Part shown: positions 28,345 through 37,709 of the stretch, in pieces
How the letters are laid out: every line of letters starts with the position of its first letter
Position numbering within the stretch: the first letter of the stretch is position 1
NCBI GenBank assembly: GCA_022828425.1
Contig: CP094685.1
Location: 2,952,046 to 3,016,045 of the forward strand
Source of the DNA: Candidatus Thiothrix sulfatifontis
GTDB lineage: Bacteria > Pseudomonadota > Gammaproteobacteria > Thiotrichales > Thiotrichaceae
Direction: 5' to 3'
Length of the DNA: 64,000 bases
Notes under the pieces: model-generated
Told to the model about the DNA's origin: nothing
What the model saw: only the letters and a program-made list of their open reading frames with translations
Databases searched by the model: none
Position numbers and translations under genes: made by a program

Positions 28345-29045
28345 GTAAACGCGATTGGTCGGTTTATCGGGAGATCACCCTTAATGGCTTGTGGAAGAAT
28401 AATCCCGGTTTGGTGCAATTATTAGGGCTATGCCCACTGATGGCGGTCACAACCAACTTCGTGAACGGCTTAGGGCTGGGAATTGCGACCACTATCGCCT
28501 TGGTTGCCTCGAATCTGGCGATTTCGATTGTGCGGCATTTGGTACGGGAAGAAATTCGCATCCCGGCTTTTGTAATGATCATCGCCGCGAATGTCACCTT
28601 GATCGAAATGCTGATGAAAGCGTATTTCCACGAGTTGTACGGCATTTTGGGCATTTTCATCCCGCTGATTGTCACCAACTGCATTGTGATTGGGCGTTCT
28701 GAAGCGTATGCCTCAAAAAATCCACCGCTCCACGCCGGATACGACAGCTTAATGATGGGCATCGGCTTCACCTTGGTGCTGGTTGCATTGGGTGGAATGC
28801 GTGAATTGGTTAGTAGCGGTACGTTATTTGCGCAAGCGCACCTGATGTTTGGCGAAGCCGCACGCGGCCTCACCCTGAGTTTGGGCGCGGATTTTAAGGG
28901 TTTATTACTCGCTGCCTTGCCCCCCGGTGCATTTATTGGTTTAGGCTTTTTGGTGGCACTGAAAAACTACCTTGATAAACGCATGGCGCAAACCGCGCAA
29001 GCGGCTAAAGCAATTCCCATTAACCGGCTCGGTGAAACCGCATGA
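28341..29045 (+). CDS. rsxE: RnfE/RsxE, membrane subunit
   Basis: 234 residues, homologous to RsxA with inverted topology. WKNNPGLVQLLGLCPLMAVT, IPLIVTNCIVIGRSEAYASK and a Gly/Pro-rich LPPGAFIGLGFLVALKN mark the family. Start chosen at the ATG overlapping the rsxG stop; longer in-frame extensions lie wholly inside rsxG. Confidence 0.95.
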   Translation: MSKRDWSVYREITLNGLWKNNPGLVQLLGLCPLMAVTTNFVNGLGLGIATTIALVASNLAISIVRHLVREEIRIPAFVMIIAANVTLIEMLMKAYFHELYGILGIFIPLIVTNCIVIGRSEAYASKNPPLHAGYDSLMMGIGFTLVLVALGGMRELVSSGTLFAQAHLMFGEAARGLTLSLGADFKGLLLAALPPGAFIGLGFLVALKNYLDKRMAQTAQAAKAIPINRLGETA

Positions 29046-29674
29046 ATAAAGCCAAGCGGGAGGAAATCTTCCGCCGCCTGCGCGATGCGAATCCTAACCC
29101 CACCACCGAATTAGCGTATGACAACACCTTTGAATTGCTGATTGCCGTGATCCTTTCAGCGCAATCCACCGACAAAGGGGTAAATAAAGCCACCGCGCAT
29201 TTATTCCCTGTGGCGAATACGCCAGAAGCCATTTATGCGCTCGGTGTGGACGGTTTAAAGGATTACATTAAAACCATCGGCCTCTTTAATAGCAAAGCCA
29301 AAAACATTATCGAAACTTGCCGTATTCTTATTGAGAAACACGCCTCGCAAGTGCCGCAAGCCCGCGACGCCTTGGAAGCCTTACCCGGCGTTGGACGTAA
29401 AACCGCCAATGTGATTCTAAATACCGCGTTTCACCAACCCACCATGGCGGTAGATACGCACATTTTTCGTGTCGCTAACCGCACCGGCATTGCCCCCGGT
29501 AAAAACGTGCTGGCAGTTGAAAAAGGTTTGCTGAAACACATCCCTAAAGACTACATGCTGGATGCGCACCACTGGCTAATTTTGCACGGGCGTTATACTT
29601 GCGTGGCACGTAGCCCCAAATGCGGGCAATGCCTGATTGCTGACTTGTGTGATTTCAAGGAGAAAACCGTCTAA
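29042..29674 (+). CDS. nth: Endonuclease III
   Basis: DNA glycosylase/AP lyase for oxidised pyrimidines. 210 residues with the helix-hairpin-helix LEALPGVGRKTANVILNTAF (catalytic Lys in GRKTAN), catalytic Asp in MAVDTHIFRVANRTG, and the terminal 4Fe-4S cluster CVARSPKCGQCLIADLC. Last gene of the rsx operon by ATGA overlap, its classical location in gammaproteobacteria. Confidence 0.97.
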   Translation: MNKAKREEIFRRLRDANPNPTTELAYDNTFELLIAVILSAQSTDKGVNKATAHLFPVANTPEAIYALGVDGLKDYIKTIGLFNSKAKNIIETCRILIEKHASQVPQARDALEALPGVGRKTANVILNTAFHQPTMAVDTHIFRVANRTGIAPGKNVLAVEKGLLKHIPKDYMLDAHHWLILHGRYTCVARSPKCGQCLIADLCDFKEKTV

Positions 29675-30093
29675 TGTTTGGCAATGACCGTGACGCCATG
29701 CGCCGCTATTACGCGCAATGCTGGCAGAAATTTCAACAAAAACAACCACTGGATGCCTTAGAAACCCAAATTGCCAGCGTGATTGCGGAACACCCCGAAT
29801 ACCATCACGTCCTCGCCGCGCCCGATAGCGCGATACAACACGACTACTTACCCGACAATGGCGAAACCAACCCGTTTCTGCACATGGGCTTACACCTTGG
29901 GATTCGCGAACAGGTCGCCACTGACCGCCCGACTGGAATTCGCGAACTTTACCGGCAATCGGTGATCAAATACGGCAATGAGGTGGCGGAACACCGTATG
30001 ATGGATTGTTTGGCAGAAAGTATCTGGCTGGCACAACGCCACCAAACCATCCCGGATGAAGCCGCTTATCTTGAATGCTTAAAGAAACAATGA
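29674..30093 (+). CDS. DUF1841 family protein
   Basis: 139 residues of a conserved proteobacterial family of unknown function: MFGNDRDAMRRYYAQCWQKF, IASVIAEHPEYHHVL, NPFLHMGLHLGIREQVATDR and AEHRMMDCLAESIWLAQR. It follows nth with a 1-bp stop/start overlap, so it is cotranscribed with the rsx-nth operon. Cytoplasmic by absence of signal or membrane segments. Confidence 0.9.
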   Translation: MFGNDRDAMRRYYAQCWQKFQQKQPLDALETQIASVIAEHPEYHHVLAAPDSAIQHDYLPDNGETNPFLHMGLHLGIREQVATDRPTGIRELYRQSVIKYGNEVAEHRMMDCLAESIWLAQRHQTIPDEAAYLECLKKQ

Positions 30094-30103
30094 GGTAACA
30101 CAC

Positions 30104-30559
30104 ATGAAATCGGGCTTTTACGCGGGCATCTTGCTGCTCCCACTGACACTGGGGGCTTGCTCCATTATGCCATCCAGCAACACTTACACCACGGCACAAG
30201 CGGGAACCTTGCAAGAGGTCAAATTCGGCACTGTCATTGGTCTGCGCAATGTCATGATCCGCGAAGACAATGCGGAAACCGGCAAAGTCGCAGGCGGCGT
30301 CATCGGTGGGGTCGCGGGCAACGATTTGGGGCAAGGCAAAGGTCAAATCATTGGCAGCGTAGCAGGCGCGGTGATTGGCGGTACGGTCGGCATTGCACTA
30401 GACCGCAGTATTCAATCCAAACCGGGGGTTGAAATTACCGTGCGTTTAGACGATGAGCGCACCGTGGCGATTGCACAATTGGCAGATGAAAACTTTTTAA
30501 TCGGCGAGAAAGTTAAATTGTTAACCAGTCAAGATGGCAAGGCCAGAATAACACACTGA
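30104..30559 (+). CDS. Outer-membrane lipoprotein with glycine-zipper (SlyB-like)
   Basis: 151 residues. A lipoprotein signal (ILLLPLTLGACS, cleavage before Cys) is followed by a glycine-zipper membrane hairpin (VAGGVIGGVAGNDLGQGKGQ, IIGSVAGAVIGGTVGIALD) and a C-terminal beta stretch ending AQLADENFLIGEKVKLL. This is the SlyB/PcpY-like 2TM glycine-zipper organisation. The role is probably envelope integrity; no more specific function is visible. 10 bp after the DUF1841 gene. Confidence 0.85.
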   Translation: MKSGFYAGILLLPLTLGACSIMPSSNTYTTAQAGTLQEVKFGTVIGLRNVMIREDNAETGKVAGGVIGGVAGNDLGQGKGQIIGSVAGAVIGGTVGIALDRSIQSKPGVEITVRLDDERTVAIAQLADENFLIGEKVKLLTSQDGKARITH

Positions 30560-30619
30560 ATTAGCGTGGGCGTATTAATGCTTAGTGCGCCCACTAACCG
30601 CATCATTGCACATTAATGC

Positions 30620-30988
30620 TTAATCCATCGCCACAATAACACTGCTGCTCTTGACATTACTCAGATCGAAAACACGTGAGCGGCTAACATTTCCGCCATT
30701 AAGCGTTACATCAGCACGATAAAATCCCGGCACTAATTCAATATTAGCGGAATGCAAATTCACTGATTGATCATAAATCGCCTTGCCATTTTCGATACGG
30801 TAAAGTGTCCAAGTAACGGGCTGCATTGCAGGACCATTGTTCAAAGTGGCCATTAACAACACTTTTGATTTAGGGGGATCGCCAGCCACTGAATCTTGAA
30901 AAGGTAAGCTTTGAGCCTGTGTCGTTATCAATGATAAAAAAATCAGCGAGATTAATGTTAACCTTTTACGAACATTTATAGTTGCCAT
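30620..30988 (-). CDS. Secreted hypothetical protein
   Basis: 122 residues starting at the ATG at 30988, which has GCAGGTG upstream. N-terminal signal peptide (RLTLISLIFLSLITTQAQS, cleavage likely after AQS). The mature part holds VLLMATLNNGPAMQPVTWTL and VPGFYRADVTLNGGNVSRSR, a beta-rich pattern similar to carboxypeptidase-regulatory or Ig-like extracellular modules. I do not recognise a family. It is alone on its strand between the lipoprotein gene and suhB. Confidence 0.6.
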   Translation of the reverse strand: MATINVRKRLTLISLIFLSLITTQAQSLPFQDSVAGDPPKSKVLLMATLNNGPAMQPVTWTLYRIENGKAIYDQSVNLHSANIELVPGFYRADVTLNGGNVSRSRVFDLSNVKSSSVIVAMD

Positions 30989-31202
30989 TTTATACACCTG
31001 CTTGCTCTATTTATGATTGGATAATTCTGTATACCGATGGCTATAAGATTAGTTTACTTAGGCAAAAATACAATTCGATTTTTTTTCTGACTTAAATAAA
31101 AAAACTGTTGGAACTTTCCTTATTATCAGTAACACCGTGCAGAAACCTGCCTGCTTGTGCTATCCTAGCGCCCCGTAATATCCCCAGTCCCGGAGTTCGC
31201 TG
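30989..31202. other. Intergenic region upstream of suhB
   Basis: Just over 200 bp, AT-rich, between divergent genes. It must hold both promoters; no promoter good enough to call was seen, and no repeat. Confidence 0.4.
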
Positions 31203-31994
31203 ATGCACCCAATGCTCAGAAAAGCCATAGAAGCCGCCCGCGAAGCAGGCGAAGGCATTCGCCACTACGCCAACAAAGTGCATAAGCTGGATGTCGAAAA
31301 CAAAGCACACAATGATTTTGTCAGCGAAGTTGACCGCCAAGCCGAACAGGGCATCATCCGCTTGCTGCAACGCGCCTACCCTGACCACGCCTTTTTGGGC
31401 GAAGAAAGCGGCAAACAAGGCGTTGACAGCGATTATGAGTGGATCATTGACCCGCTCGATGGCACTACCAACTTCCTCTACGGCATTCCCCACTATTCGG
31501 TTTCAATTGGGATGAAACACAAAGGGCGTTTAATGGTGGGTGTGGTGTATGACCCGTTGCGAGATGAAGTCTTTGCTGCCGCGCGGGGTGAAGGCGCTAC
31601 TTTGAACGGGCGCCGTATTCGCGTCTCCGAACGCAGCACCATGCAGAGTGCTTTACTGGGTACCGGCGTCCCCTTCCGTGCCAATCAGAATCTCGACTTG
31701 TACCTGCAAACCATGAAGGCTTTGCTGCCGGATACCGCTGGCGTGCGCCGCCCCGGTTCAGCCGCGCTCGATCTGGCCTATGTTGCCAGCGGGCGCTTTG
31801 ATGGTTTCTGGGAGTTCGGTCTGAATGAATGGGACATCGCGGCGGGTGTACTGCTCGTGCAAGAAGCCGGTGGCCTGATCGGTGACATGAAAGGCGACAA
31901 CACTTTCCTGAAAACCGGCGATGTGGTCGCGGCAAACCCCAAAGTCTTCAAAGAAATGATCAAACGCCTGCATCCAATCATGGCGAATCGTTAA
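31203..31994 (+). CDS. suhB: Inositol-1-monophosphatase family protein SuhB
   Basis: Mg-dependent phosphatase; in gammaproteobacteria SuhB also acts in rRNA antitermination complexes. 263 residues with metal-site motifs FLGEESGKQG, WIIDPLDGTTNFLYGIPHYS and LNEWDIAAGVLLVQEAGG. The ATG has GGAG 8 nt upstream. Stands alone, which fits its usual context. Confidence 0.94.
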   Translation: MHPMLRKAIEAAREAGEGIRHYANKVHKLDVENKAHNDFVSEVDRQAEQGIIRLLQRAYPDHAFLGEESGKQGVDSDYEWIIDPLDGTTNFLYGIPHYSVSIGMKHKGRLMVGVVYDPLRDEVFAAARGEGATLNGRRIRVSERSTMQSALLGTGVPFRANQNLDLYLQTMKALLPDTAGVRRPGSAALDLAYVASGRFDGFWEFGLNEWDIAAGVLLVQEAGGLIGDMKGDNTFLKTGDVVAANPKVFKEMIKRLHPIMANR

Positions 31995-32030
31995 TCCCCC
32001 CACAGTCCCCTGATACGCTAGAATCAGGGG

Positions 32031-32723
32031 ATGAAACAAGCCAACCTCGTTCCCGCTGCTTACTGCCTGCTCTTGCTAACGTTGCTGCCATTGAGTGGCT
32101 GCGAAAAACGTGATGCCGCGCCACCGCCAGCACCCCCGGTCGAATCCATGGCAGAACCCGTCATTATTCCCGATGCTGACACGTTGCAACCCGATGATTC
32201 CACTGTTCTTCTTACACCGGAGCCGGAAACCATGCTCACGCCTCCTGAAAACCCCAATACCCTAAAAATCCCCAATCCCGCGCAGCAAACGCTACCGGGC
32301 AGTGACTTTTCGCTACGTTTCCGCGCTACAGGTGAAGGTTTCTACACCGAAATCACACTGGCAAACGGTATTATCAGTTACACCTATTTTGAAGATACCG
32401 CCGGACGCTGCGCCCAATGGGTAAAAAGCACCCCTTGCTGGCAAGCAGAGGAGCTCAAAACCATCAGCCTCGCCTTACGCCCCGAAGATCTCGACAATCT
32501 GTATGCCGTCATCAAAGAGAGTGGCGCACTCGCCCTCAAACGCGATACCTTTGGTGGCGCAAAAGCCGGTCAACGCCATTACCCCCAAACCCTTGACATC
32601 ATGCTTGACGGCAAGGAAAAGCAACTGGTCTACCAAAGTTTTCCGGGGTCTAGCCCCAAACCCGAAGCGTTTGCCCGCCTAGAAACGGTCTTGCTCGAAT
32701 ACGCCCGCGACTTGCCGCATTGA
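32031..32723 (+). CDS. Lipoprotein, unknown function
   Basis: 230 residues. Lipobox LPLSGCEKRD after a hydrophobic start (LLLLTLLPLSGC) and a Pro/Glu-rich spacer (PPPAPPVESMAEPVIIPDA). The C-terminal domain reads DFSLRFRATGEGFYTEITLA and later GAKAGQRHYPQTLDIMLDGK. It is probably outer-membrane anchored. No family recognised. The stop directly abuts the stop of recB on the other strand. Confidence 0.7.
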   Translation: MKQANLVPAAYCLLLLTLLPLSGCEKRDAAPPPAPPVESMAEPVIIPDADTLQPDDSTVLLTPEPETMLTPPENPNTLKIPNPAQQTLPGSDFSLRFRATGEGFYTEITLANGIISYTYFEDTAGRCAQWVKSTPCWQAEELKTISLALRPEDLDNLYAVIKESGALALKRDTFGGAKAGQRHYPQTLDIMLDGKEKQLVYQSFPGSSPKPEAFARLETVLLEYARDLPH

Positions 32724-35700
32724 TCAGTGACCCATTAAGTGATCCAACGCCTCAATCAAGGCAAACGCCGGTTTGTGAAAAAATACACCTGAGCCTGCCT
32801 GTTCCGGCATCATCCCCCGCAAAAACAAATACAACGCCCCACCAACATGCTGTTCCCAGTCATACCCCGGCAACCGCTGTTGCAAATAACGGTGCAATGC
32901 CAAACAGTAGATCAGGTATTGCAGGTAATAATGGTGTTCCGCCATTGCCTCTTGCATCACCTCGAAACGGTAATCAGCAGACATTGCGCCCAGATCATTC
33001 GATTTATAATCCACCACAAAATAGCGTCCGTCTACGGCAAATACCAGGTCGATAAAGCCTTTCATATAACCCGTCAGGTCGTTGAACTTGAGCTTGTCGA
33101 TCGCGGTGTGAATGGCGTCCCATTCGGTGGGCAGGTGGTGGTGTAACAAGGTTTGCAGCGGTTTTAGACGCAAGCGTTCTACCGGGAAATAGAATTCGAG
33201 TTCATCAAGGCGTTGCGCTTTGGGCAAATCGCACAAACGCAAATTAATGGCGGGCAACGGCGTATTGAGGGTATTTTCCAGAAGCTGTACGCCTGCGGGT
33301 AGCCAACGTTCGGGCAAGCCGTGGCGTTTCAACGCGGGTAACAATACGCTGTCTTGCTGGGTGGCAAGCGTTTGGGTGAAGTCGAGTTCTTCCAGCATTT
33401 TGTGTAAACAGCTTCCGGCTTTTGCGCCGCGTGGGAATGCATCGCTTCGACTGCGCTCAGCGACCGGGGTAGCAACAAGCGTGTCGTAGTCGGGGCGTTC
33501 ATCATCCTTGCCAGATGTCAAACCGCTGAAACTGCCGACTTTGGGAACCGGCACGTAACGTGGTTGGTAGCGGCGGATGCTGGGTTGCCATTCACCGCTG
33601 TCGGCTTGATAACACACGCGCGTTTCCTCAACGGGCAAGATTTCATGGCTGATGCCGCCTGCGGATTGTTCCACCAATTGGGTTAATTGCGCGTGCATCA
33701 AACGTTGGCGTTCATCGGGCTGCATCCCGTCTTTGCGCAATTTGCCGAGAATCTCCCTGCCCTGCGGTAACTTGCCTAATAACAGCCAACCGAGTGCCGA
33801 ATAGTAGTCGAATTGGTTAATGCGCCCGCTGACCAGTGCAATGGTGCAATGGTATTTGGCACGGGTGAGCGCAACGTACAGCAAGCGTAAACTTTCAGCT
33901 TGTTCGGCTTCACGGAAACACTTCAGCGCCGCGTCACTGGCAAAGGCTTCGGCTTGCAGGCGCGAAATGCCCGCTTCGGTGTCACGGTCGTACCAACTGA
34001 ACCATGTGCTGGCTTTCGCATCACGTTCCGCCCACAAATACGGGCAATACACAATGCCGTATTCCAGCCCCTTGCTTTTGTGAATGGTGGTAATTTGCAC
34101 CAAGTTTTCGTCGCTTTCTAGGCGCAGTTCGTGTGCTTCGTCTTGTTCACCCGCTTCGGCTTTTTGTTGTAACCAACGGATCAGCGCGTGCATTCCATGC
34201 CCTTGCAAGCGGCTTTCGGTGTGGATGAGTTCCGCCAAATGCAACAAATTGGTGAGGCGACGTTCGCCATCCGCCAAGGCTAATAAATGCGCATAGCGTT
34301 GGCGTTGCAACATCCACTGGCGAAACATCGGCATGAAGCCTTGCGAATGCCAAGTTTTATGCCAACGGTGGAAGGCTTCGAGTTCGGCCTCCAACAAAGC
34401 GGGATTTTCATCCAGTGCGAATAAATCTTCGGCAGTGAAACCGAACAGTTCGGTGACGAGGGCTTGCTTGAGGGCGGTTTCATTGCCCGGTTCGGCAATG
34501 GCTCGCAATACCGCACGGAAATCGCTGGCTTCGCGGGTACAAAAAATGCTGTCGCGTGATTTTTGTACGCTGGCAATGCCGCGTGCCAGCAAAGCACGTT
34601 TGATTTGTTCGCCCTGTTGGTTTTCGCGCACGAGTACTGCAATGTCGCGGCTTTCTACTGGGCGTTCACCGATTCGGGCAATACCTTCGCGACCGGCGTT
34701 TAAGAGGCGGGCAATGTCGTTGGCGACGGCTTCGGCAATGCGTTCTTGCACGGCGGCGCTGTTGTAGCCTTCGTCGAGTGTGTTCCAATCCCAGAGGCGG
34801 ATGGGGGGGAGAGGTGGCTCGACTCGTAAATCTGCCTGCGGCTTACCGGCGCTGACGGCTTCGTAGCGGATGTCGCTGCGGAAAGGTTGGTCCGATTGCG
34901 CGAACAGGTGGTTGAGCGCTTGCAGCAAATCATGATGCGAACGAAAGTTGTGTTGCAGCGTGTAATGCGCCGACGTGCTGTGCGCGGCTTTGAGGTAGGT
35001 GTAAATATCCGCCCCCCGAAACCCGTAAATTGCCTGTTTGGGGTCGCCCACGTAAAACACCGGCTGTTCCGGTTTATCGCGGTAAATGCGCTCGAAAATC
35101 TCGTATTGAATCGGGTCAGTGTCCTGAAATTCATCAATCAACGCCGCTTGGTATTTCAGCGCCAAACGCGGCGGAAAATCGGGATGCTGTTCCAACGCAT
35201 CGCGCAAGTGCAACAACAAATCGTCAAAGGTGAGAATGCCGAGTTGCTGTTTGCGCACGGGCAATTCGGCGCGTAACTGGTGCAGCAATTGCAGGCGCAA
35301 GTATTCCAGCGCGGCTTGTTCGCCTTCCGATAGCGCGTCATGGGCGGCGAGCAAAGCATCGACTTGCGTGAAAAAAGCGTGTTGGGGCGTGGCTTTGCCA
35401 TCTTTGGTTTTTTCGGTCAGCGCGGGGGTGGCAAAGCGTTCGAGGGTTTCATACGGCAATTCCAATGGATTGGCGAAATACGCATCGAGTTTCCCCGACC
35501 AATTCGGCACATAGCGCTTGCTGTAGGTGCTGCCGTTGAGTGCGCCACTCAGCAATAAACCGATGATCGCCTCACGTTCACTCGCCCACTGTTGCTGGCA
35601 GGCTTGCAAGGCAGACTCGAAAGCACTTTGCCGTTGCGCAAATGCCTCTGCGGTGACGGGCTGAATATCGGTGTGCAAATACGGTTTGCCGATGAAATGG

Positions 35701-36251
35701 CGCACGGTTGCCAGCAAGCCATCCGGGGTCAGCCCGCGTTTTTGCAACAAGCGCAAATGCAGTGCATCGGGCTTGAGAAAATGCTGATACCAGAATTTGT
35801 CGGTTAATTCGGTGAGCAGATTGTCTTCGTTTGTCACCAACTCGGTTTCAAACGGCATTCGCGCTTCAAAGGCGTTTTCGGATAACACGCGCTTGCAGAA
35901 ACCGTGAATGGTGAAAACTGCCGCTTCGTCGAAACTCACCAATGCCAGTTGCAGGCGTTGGATGCAGTCGTGGAGCGGCGCTTCCAAGGGCAACGATTCG
36001 TAGGTTTCGGCGTGTGGGCGCTGTTCCAGATAAGCGAGTGCATCAGCGAGGCGTTTGCGGATGCGGTCACGTAATTCGGCGGTGGCTGCTTCGGTGTAGG
36101 TAACGACCAGAATTTTGTCGACTTTGAGGCCGTAAACGGCGATCAGGCGCAGGTAGAGCCATGAAATCGTCCAGGTTTTACCCGTGCCAGCACTGGCTTC
36201 GATGAGGTTGGTTCCAATGAGGGGGACGCTTTGGGCGTGGAGGGTTTGCAT
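32724..36251 (-). CDS. recB: Exodeoxyribonuclease V subunit beta (RecB)
   Basis: Helicase-nuclease subunit of RecBCD for double-strand break repair and phage DNA degradation. 1175 residues. Walker A in LIEASAGTGKTWTISWLYL, helicase motifs ALIDEFQDTDPIQYEIF and FYVGDPKQAIYGFRGADIYT, motif VI LRLLYVALTRAKYHCTIA, and the C-terminal nuclease with GFIDLVFAVDGRYFVVDYKS (D...D-Y-K). A family A repeat is read in frame as AERSRSDAFP at 33443-33462, between helicase and nuclease parts. recC and recD are not adjacent, unlike the usual recC-recB-recD order. Confidence 0.95.
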   Translation of the reverse strand: MQTLHAQSVPLIGTNLIEASAGTGKTWTISWLYLRLIAVYGLKVDKILVVTYTEAATAELRDRIRKRLADALAYLEQRPHAETYESLPLEAPLHDCIQRLQLALVSFDEAAVFTIHGFCKRVLSENAFEARMPFETELVTNEDNLLTELTDKFWYQHFLKPDALHLRLLQKRGLTPDGLLATVRHFIGKPYLHTDIQPVTAEAFAQRQSAFESALQACQQQWASEREAIIGLLLSGALNGSTYSKRYVPNWSGKLDAYFANPLELPYETLERFATPALTEKTKDGKATPQHAFFTQVDALLAAHDALSEGEQAALEYLRLQLLHQLRAELPVRKQQLGILTFDDLLLHLRDALEQHPDFPPRLALKYQAALIDEFQDTDPIQYEIFERIYRDKPEQPVFYVGDPKQAIYGFRGADIYTYLKAAHSTSAHYTLQHNFRSHHDLLQALNHLFAQSDQPFRSDIRYEAVSAGKPQADLRVEPPLPPIRLWDWNTLDEGYNSAAVQERIAEAVANDIARLLNAGREGIARIGERPVESRDIAVLVRENQQGEQIKRALLARGIASVQKSRDSIFCTREASDFRAVLRAIAEPGNETALKQALVTELFGFTAEDLFALDENPALLEAELEAFHRWHKTWHSQGFMPMFRQWMLQRQRYAHLLALADGERRLTNLLHLAELIHTESRLQGHGMHALIRWLQQKAEAGEQDEAHELRLESDENLVQITTIHKSKGLEYGIVYCPYLWAERDAKASTWFSWYDRDTEAGISRLQAEAFASDAALKCFREAEQAESLRLLYVALTRAKYHCTIALVSGRINQFDYYSALGWLLLGKLPQGREILGKLRKDGMQPDERQRLMHAQLTQLVEQSAGGISHEILPVEETRVCYQADSGEWQPSIRRYQPRYVPVPKVGSFSGLTSGKDDERPDYDTLVATPVAERSRSDAFPRGAKAGSCLHKMLEELDFTQTLATQQDSVLLPALKRHGLPERWLPAGVQLLENTLNTPLPAINLRLCDLPKAQRLDELEFYFPVERLRLKPLQTLLHHHLPTEWDAIHTAIDKLKFNDLTGYMKGFIDLVFAVDGRYFVVDYKSNDLGAMSADYRFEVMQEAMAEHHYYLQYLIYCLALHRYLQQRLPGYDWEQHVGGALYLFLRGMMPEQAGSGVFFHKPAFALIEALDHLMGH
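33443..33462. repeat. Family A palindromic repeat inside recB
   Basis: CGCTTCGACTGCGCTCAGCG on the plus strand, a near palindrome. It is translated on the minus strand as AERSRSDAF within the RecB linker region. Frame preserved. Confidence 0.85.
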
Positions 36252-36372
36252 GGGTATTCAAAAAACTTTCATTGTGTGTCAACCGAACCTGCGCTTAATC
36301 GTTATACATACTGACTAAGCCCAAGAGTCCCTAAAAATAGTCATCATAAAAATTCACAGCCCTTAATGCTTC

Positions 36373-36398
36373 AAAACCCTCCTGCGCCGGAGGGTTTT
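36373..36398 (-). terminator. Terminator at the end of the Pepco-like/MoxR/CHAT unit
   Basis: AAAACCCTCC and GGAGGGTTTT form a 10-bp stem with a 6-nt loop. T-runs flank it on both strands (ATTTTTT on plus, TTTT on minus), so it can work in both directions. It overlaps the stop codon of the leftward Pepco-like gene. Confidence 0.8.
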
Positions 36399-36734
36399 AT
36401 TTTTTGGGTGGTGCAAAGGTCAGGGTAATACCGCCGGTTGCACCTGCTTTTGCCAGACCGACCAACGCAAACCCACCTTCAGCGGTAATTTCTAAGGTAA
36501 GCTGTACTTCATTCAATTCAAAATTGCCCACTTGCTTGATGGAGGCAAAAATGTCATCAAGGCTATCTTTGATACTGCTCAGCGATGCTGCCAGCTTTTC
36601 GGTCGGCAAATTCCGCAAACCACCATTGCTATTACCAGAACTCAAGCGTCCGCCGCCAAGCTATCGAAGCCAGGGGTAGCACTGCCAGAGGCTGCTGGGG
36701 TTTCCTGAGAAAAGATAACAGGTAATTCTTTCAT
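36397..36734 (-). pseudogene. Small Pepco/Trypco-like conflict-system component, frameshifted
   Basis: Two frames make one gene. From the ATG at 36734 (AAGGA upstream) the frame reads MKELPVIFSQETPAAS and stops after about 30 residues. The frame that follows gives LSSGNSNGGLRNLPTEKLAA, then SIKDSLDDIFASIKQ and FELNEVQLTLEITAEGGFAL, ending GATGGITLTF. One extra G in the run near 36657 would join them as SLGGGRLSSG. The end (ELxExxLTLEITAEG...GGITLTF) resembles the small beta-rich Pepco and Trypco domains that accompany proteases in MoxR-type conflict systems; I base this on motif memory. Last gene after CHAT and MoxR. Confidence 0.6.
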
Positions 36735-36768
36735 AGATAGGTTCCTTGTTGGATTAAGAAAGAGGCAA

Positions 36769-37707
36769 TCAGGCTGGGTAACGTTGCTGCATTGCTTTGA
36801 CATCTTCGCGGTCTTTCAGCAACGTGCCGAGATAGGGCGGCTTTTTCTGACTATTTTCCAGTTGCCGGAACAGTTCATCCAGACGTTGGCTGGACGTACC
36901 CGCATCCAACGCCATCGTTTTCAACCACACCAGCAACTCACCCGTGGCGGGTATCTTGCGCAACCGTTCCTTGCGTAACAACATGAAGCGGTTAACCGCC
37001 AGTTCCAGAAAACCGTCAGAAAAACGGCTAAACGAAGCATGATGACTTGCCAGTACGGCTTGTAGCATTTCACGGCGGAAATCAATGTGGTGGAATACAC
37101 AGCGGCGTAAAAACGCTTCCGGCAAACGGCGTTCGCTGTTGGAGGTGATGAACACCAACGGGCGGTTATGGTCTTGCACCGTTACCACTTCCCCGGTTTC
37201 CTTGACGGTGAAACTCATTTGATCGAGTTCGTGTAACAAGTCATTGGGGAAATCACGCGGGGCTTTGTCGATTTCGTCGATCAGCAATACTCGCGGCTTG
37301 TCTGACGTTAGCGCTGTCCACAGTGGGCGTTCTTCCACGTAGTTAGTTTTGCTTAAGGTTGCGCCTGCCAGCAGATGGGCATCGTGGAAATAGCGCACAC
37401 TGTCGAAATGGTAGAGCAGGTCTTGCGCGGTGCTGTCGGATTTCACTTGGAAATGCAGCACATCACCTAGCCCCAACTTCCACGCCACGTAATACGCCGC
37501 TTGCGTTTTGCCCGTTCCCGGTTCGCCCGTCAGCAGCAACGGTTCACCGACTGCCAGCGCGGTGTTGATGGCTTCTTGCAAATCAATGTCCGGGACAAAA
37601 CGGGGTGCGTCGGTTTTCAGACCATCTTTGGGAATTCGGCGGTTTTGTAAGGCATCCAGCACGGCTTGCGAGTCGGATTGTGCTAACAGATTGAAGGGGT
37701 AGGTCAT
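36769..37707 (-). CDS. MoxR-type AAA+ ATPase
   Basis: 312 residues. Walker A GEPGTGKT at about 61-68, Walker B LLIDEIDKAP at about 141-150, sensor 1 FITSNSERRLPEAF and the Arg-finger LRRCVFHHIDF. This is the MoxR group, usually chaperone-like and paired with vWA proteins. Here it follows the CHAT protease gene by 2 bp and precedes the Pepco-like gene, so an effector-activation role in a conflict system is the best inference. No lesion. Confidence 0.9.
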   Translation of the reverse strand: MTYPFNLLAQSDSQAVLDALQNRRIPKDGLKTDAPRFVPDIDLQEAINTALAVGEPLLLTGEPGTGKTQAAYYVAWKLGLGDVLHFQVKSDSTAQDLLYHFDSVRYFHDAHLLAGATLSKTNYVEERPLWTALTSDKPRVLLIDEIDKAPRDFPNDLLHELDQMSFTVKETGEVVTVQDHNRPLVFITSNSERRLPEAFLRRCVFHHIDFRREMLQAVLASHHASFSRFSDGFLELAVNRFMLLRKERLRKIPATGELLVWLKTMALDAGTSSQRLDELFRQLENSQKKPPYLGTLLKDREDVKAMQQRYPA

Positions 37708-37709
37708 GC

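Noticed and set aside
30565..30596. Terminator after the glycine-zipper lipoprotein gene
   Set aside because: GTGGGCG and CGCCCAC could pair, but the loop is long and there is no T run; too weak to call.
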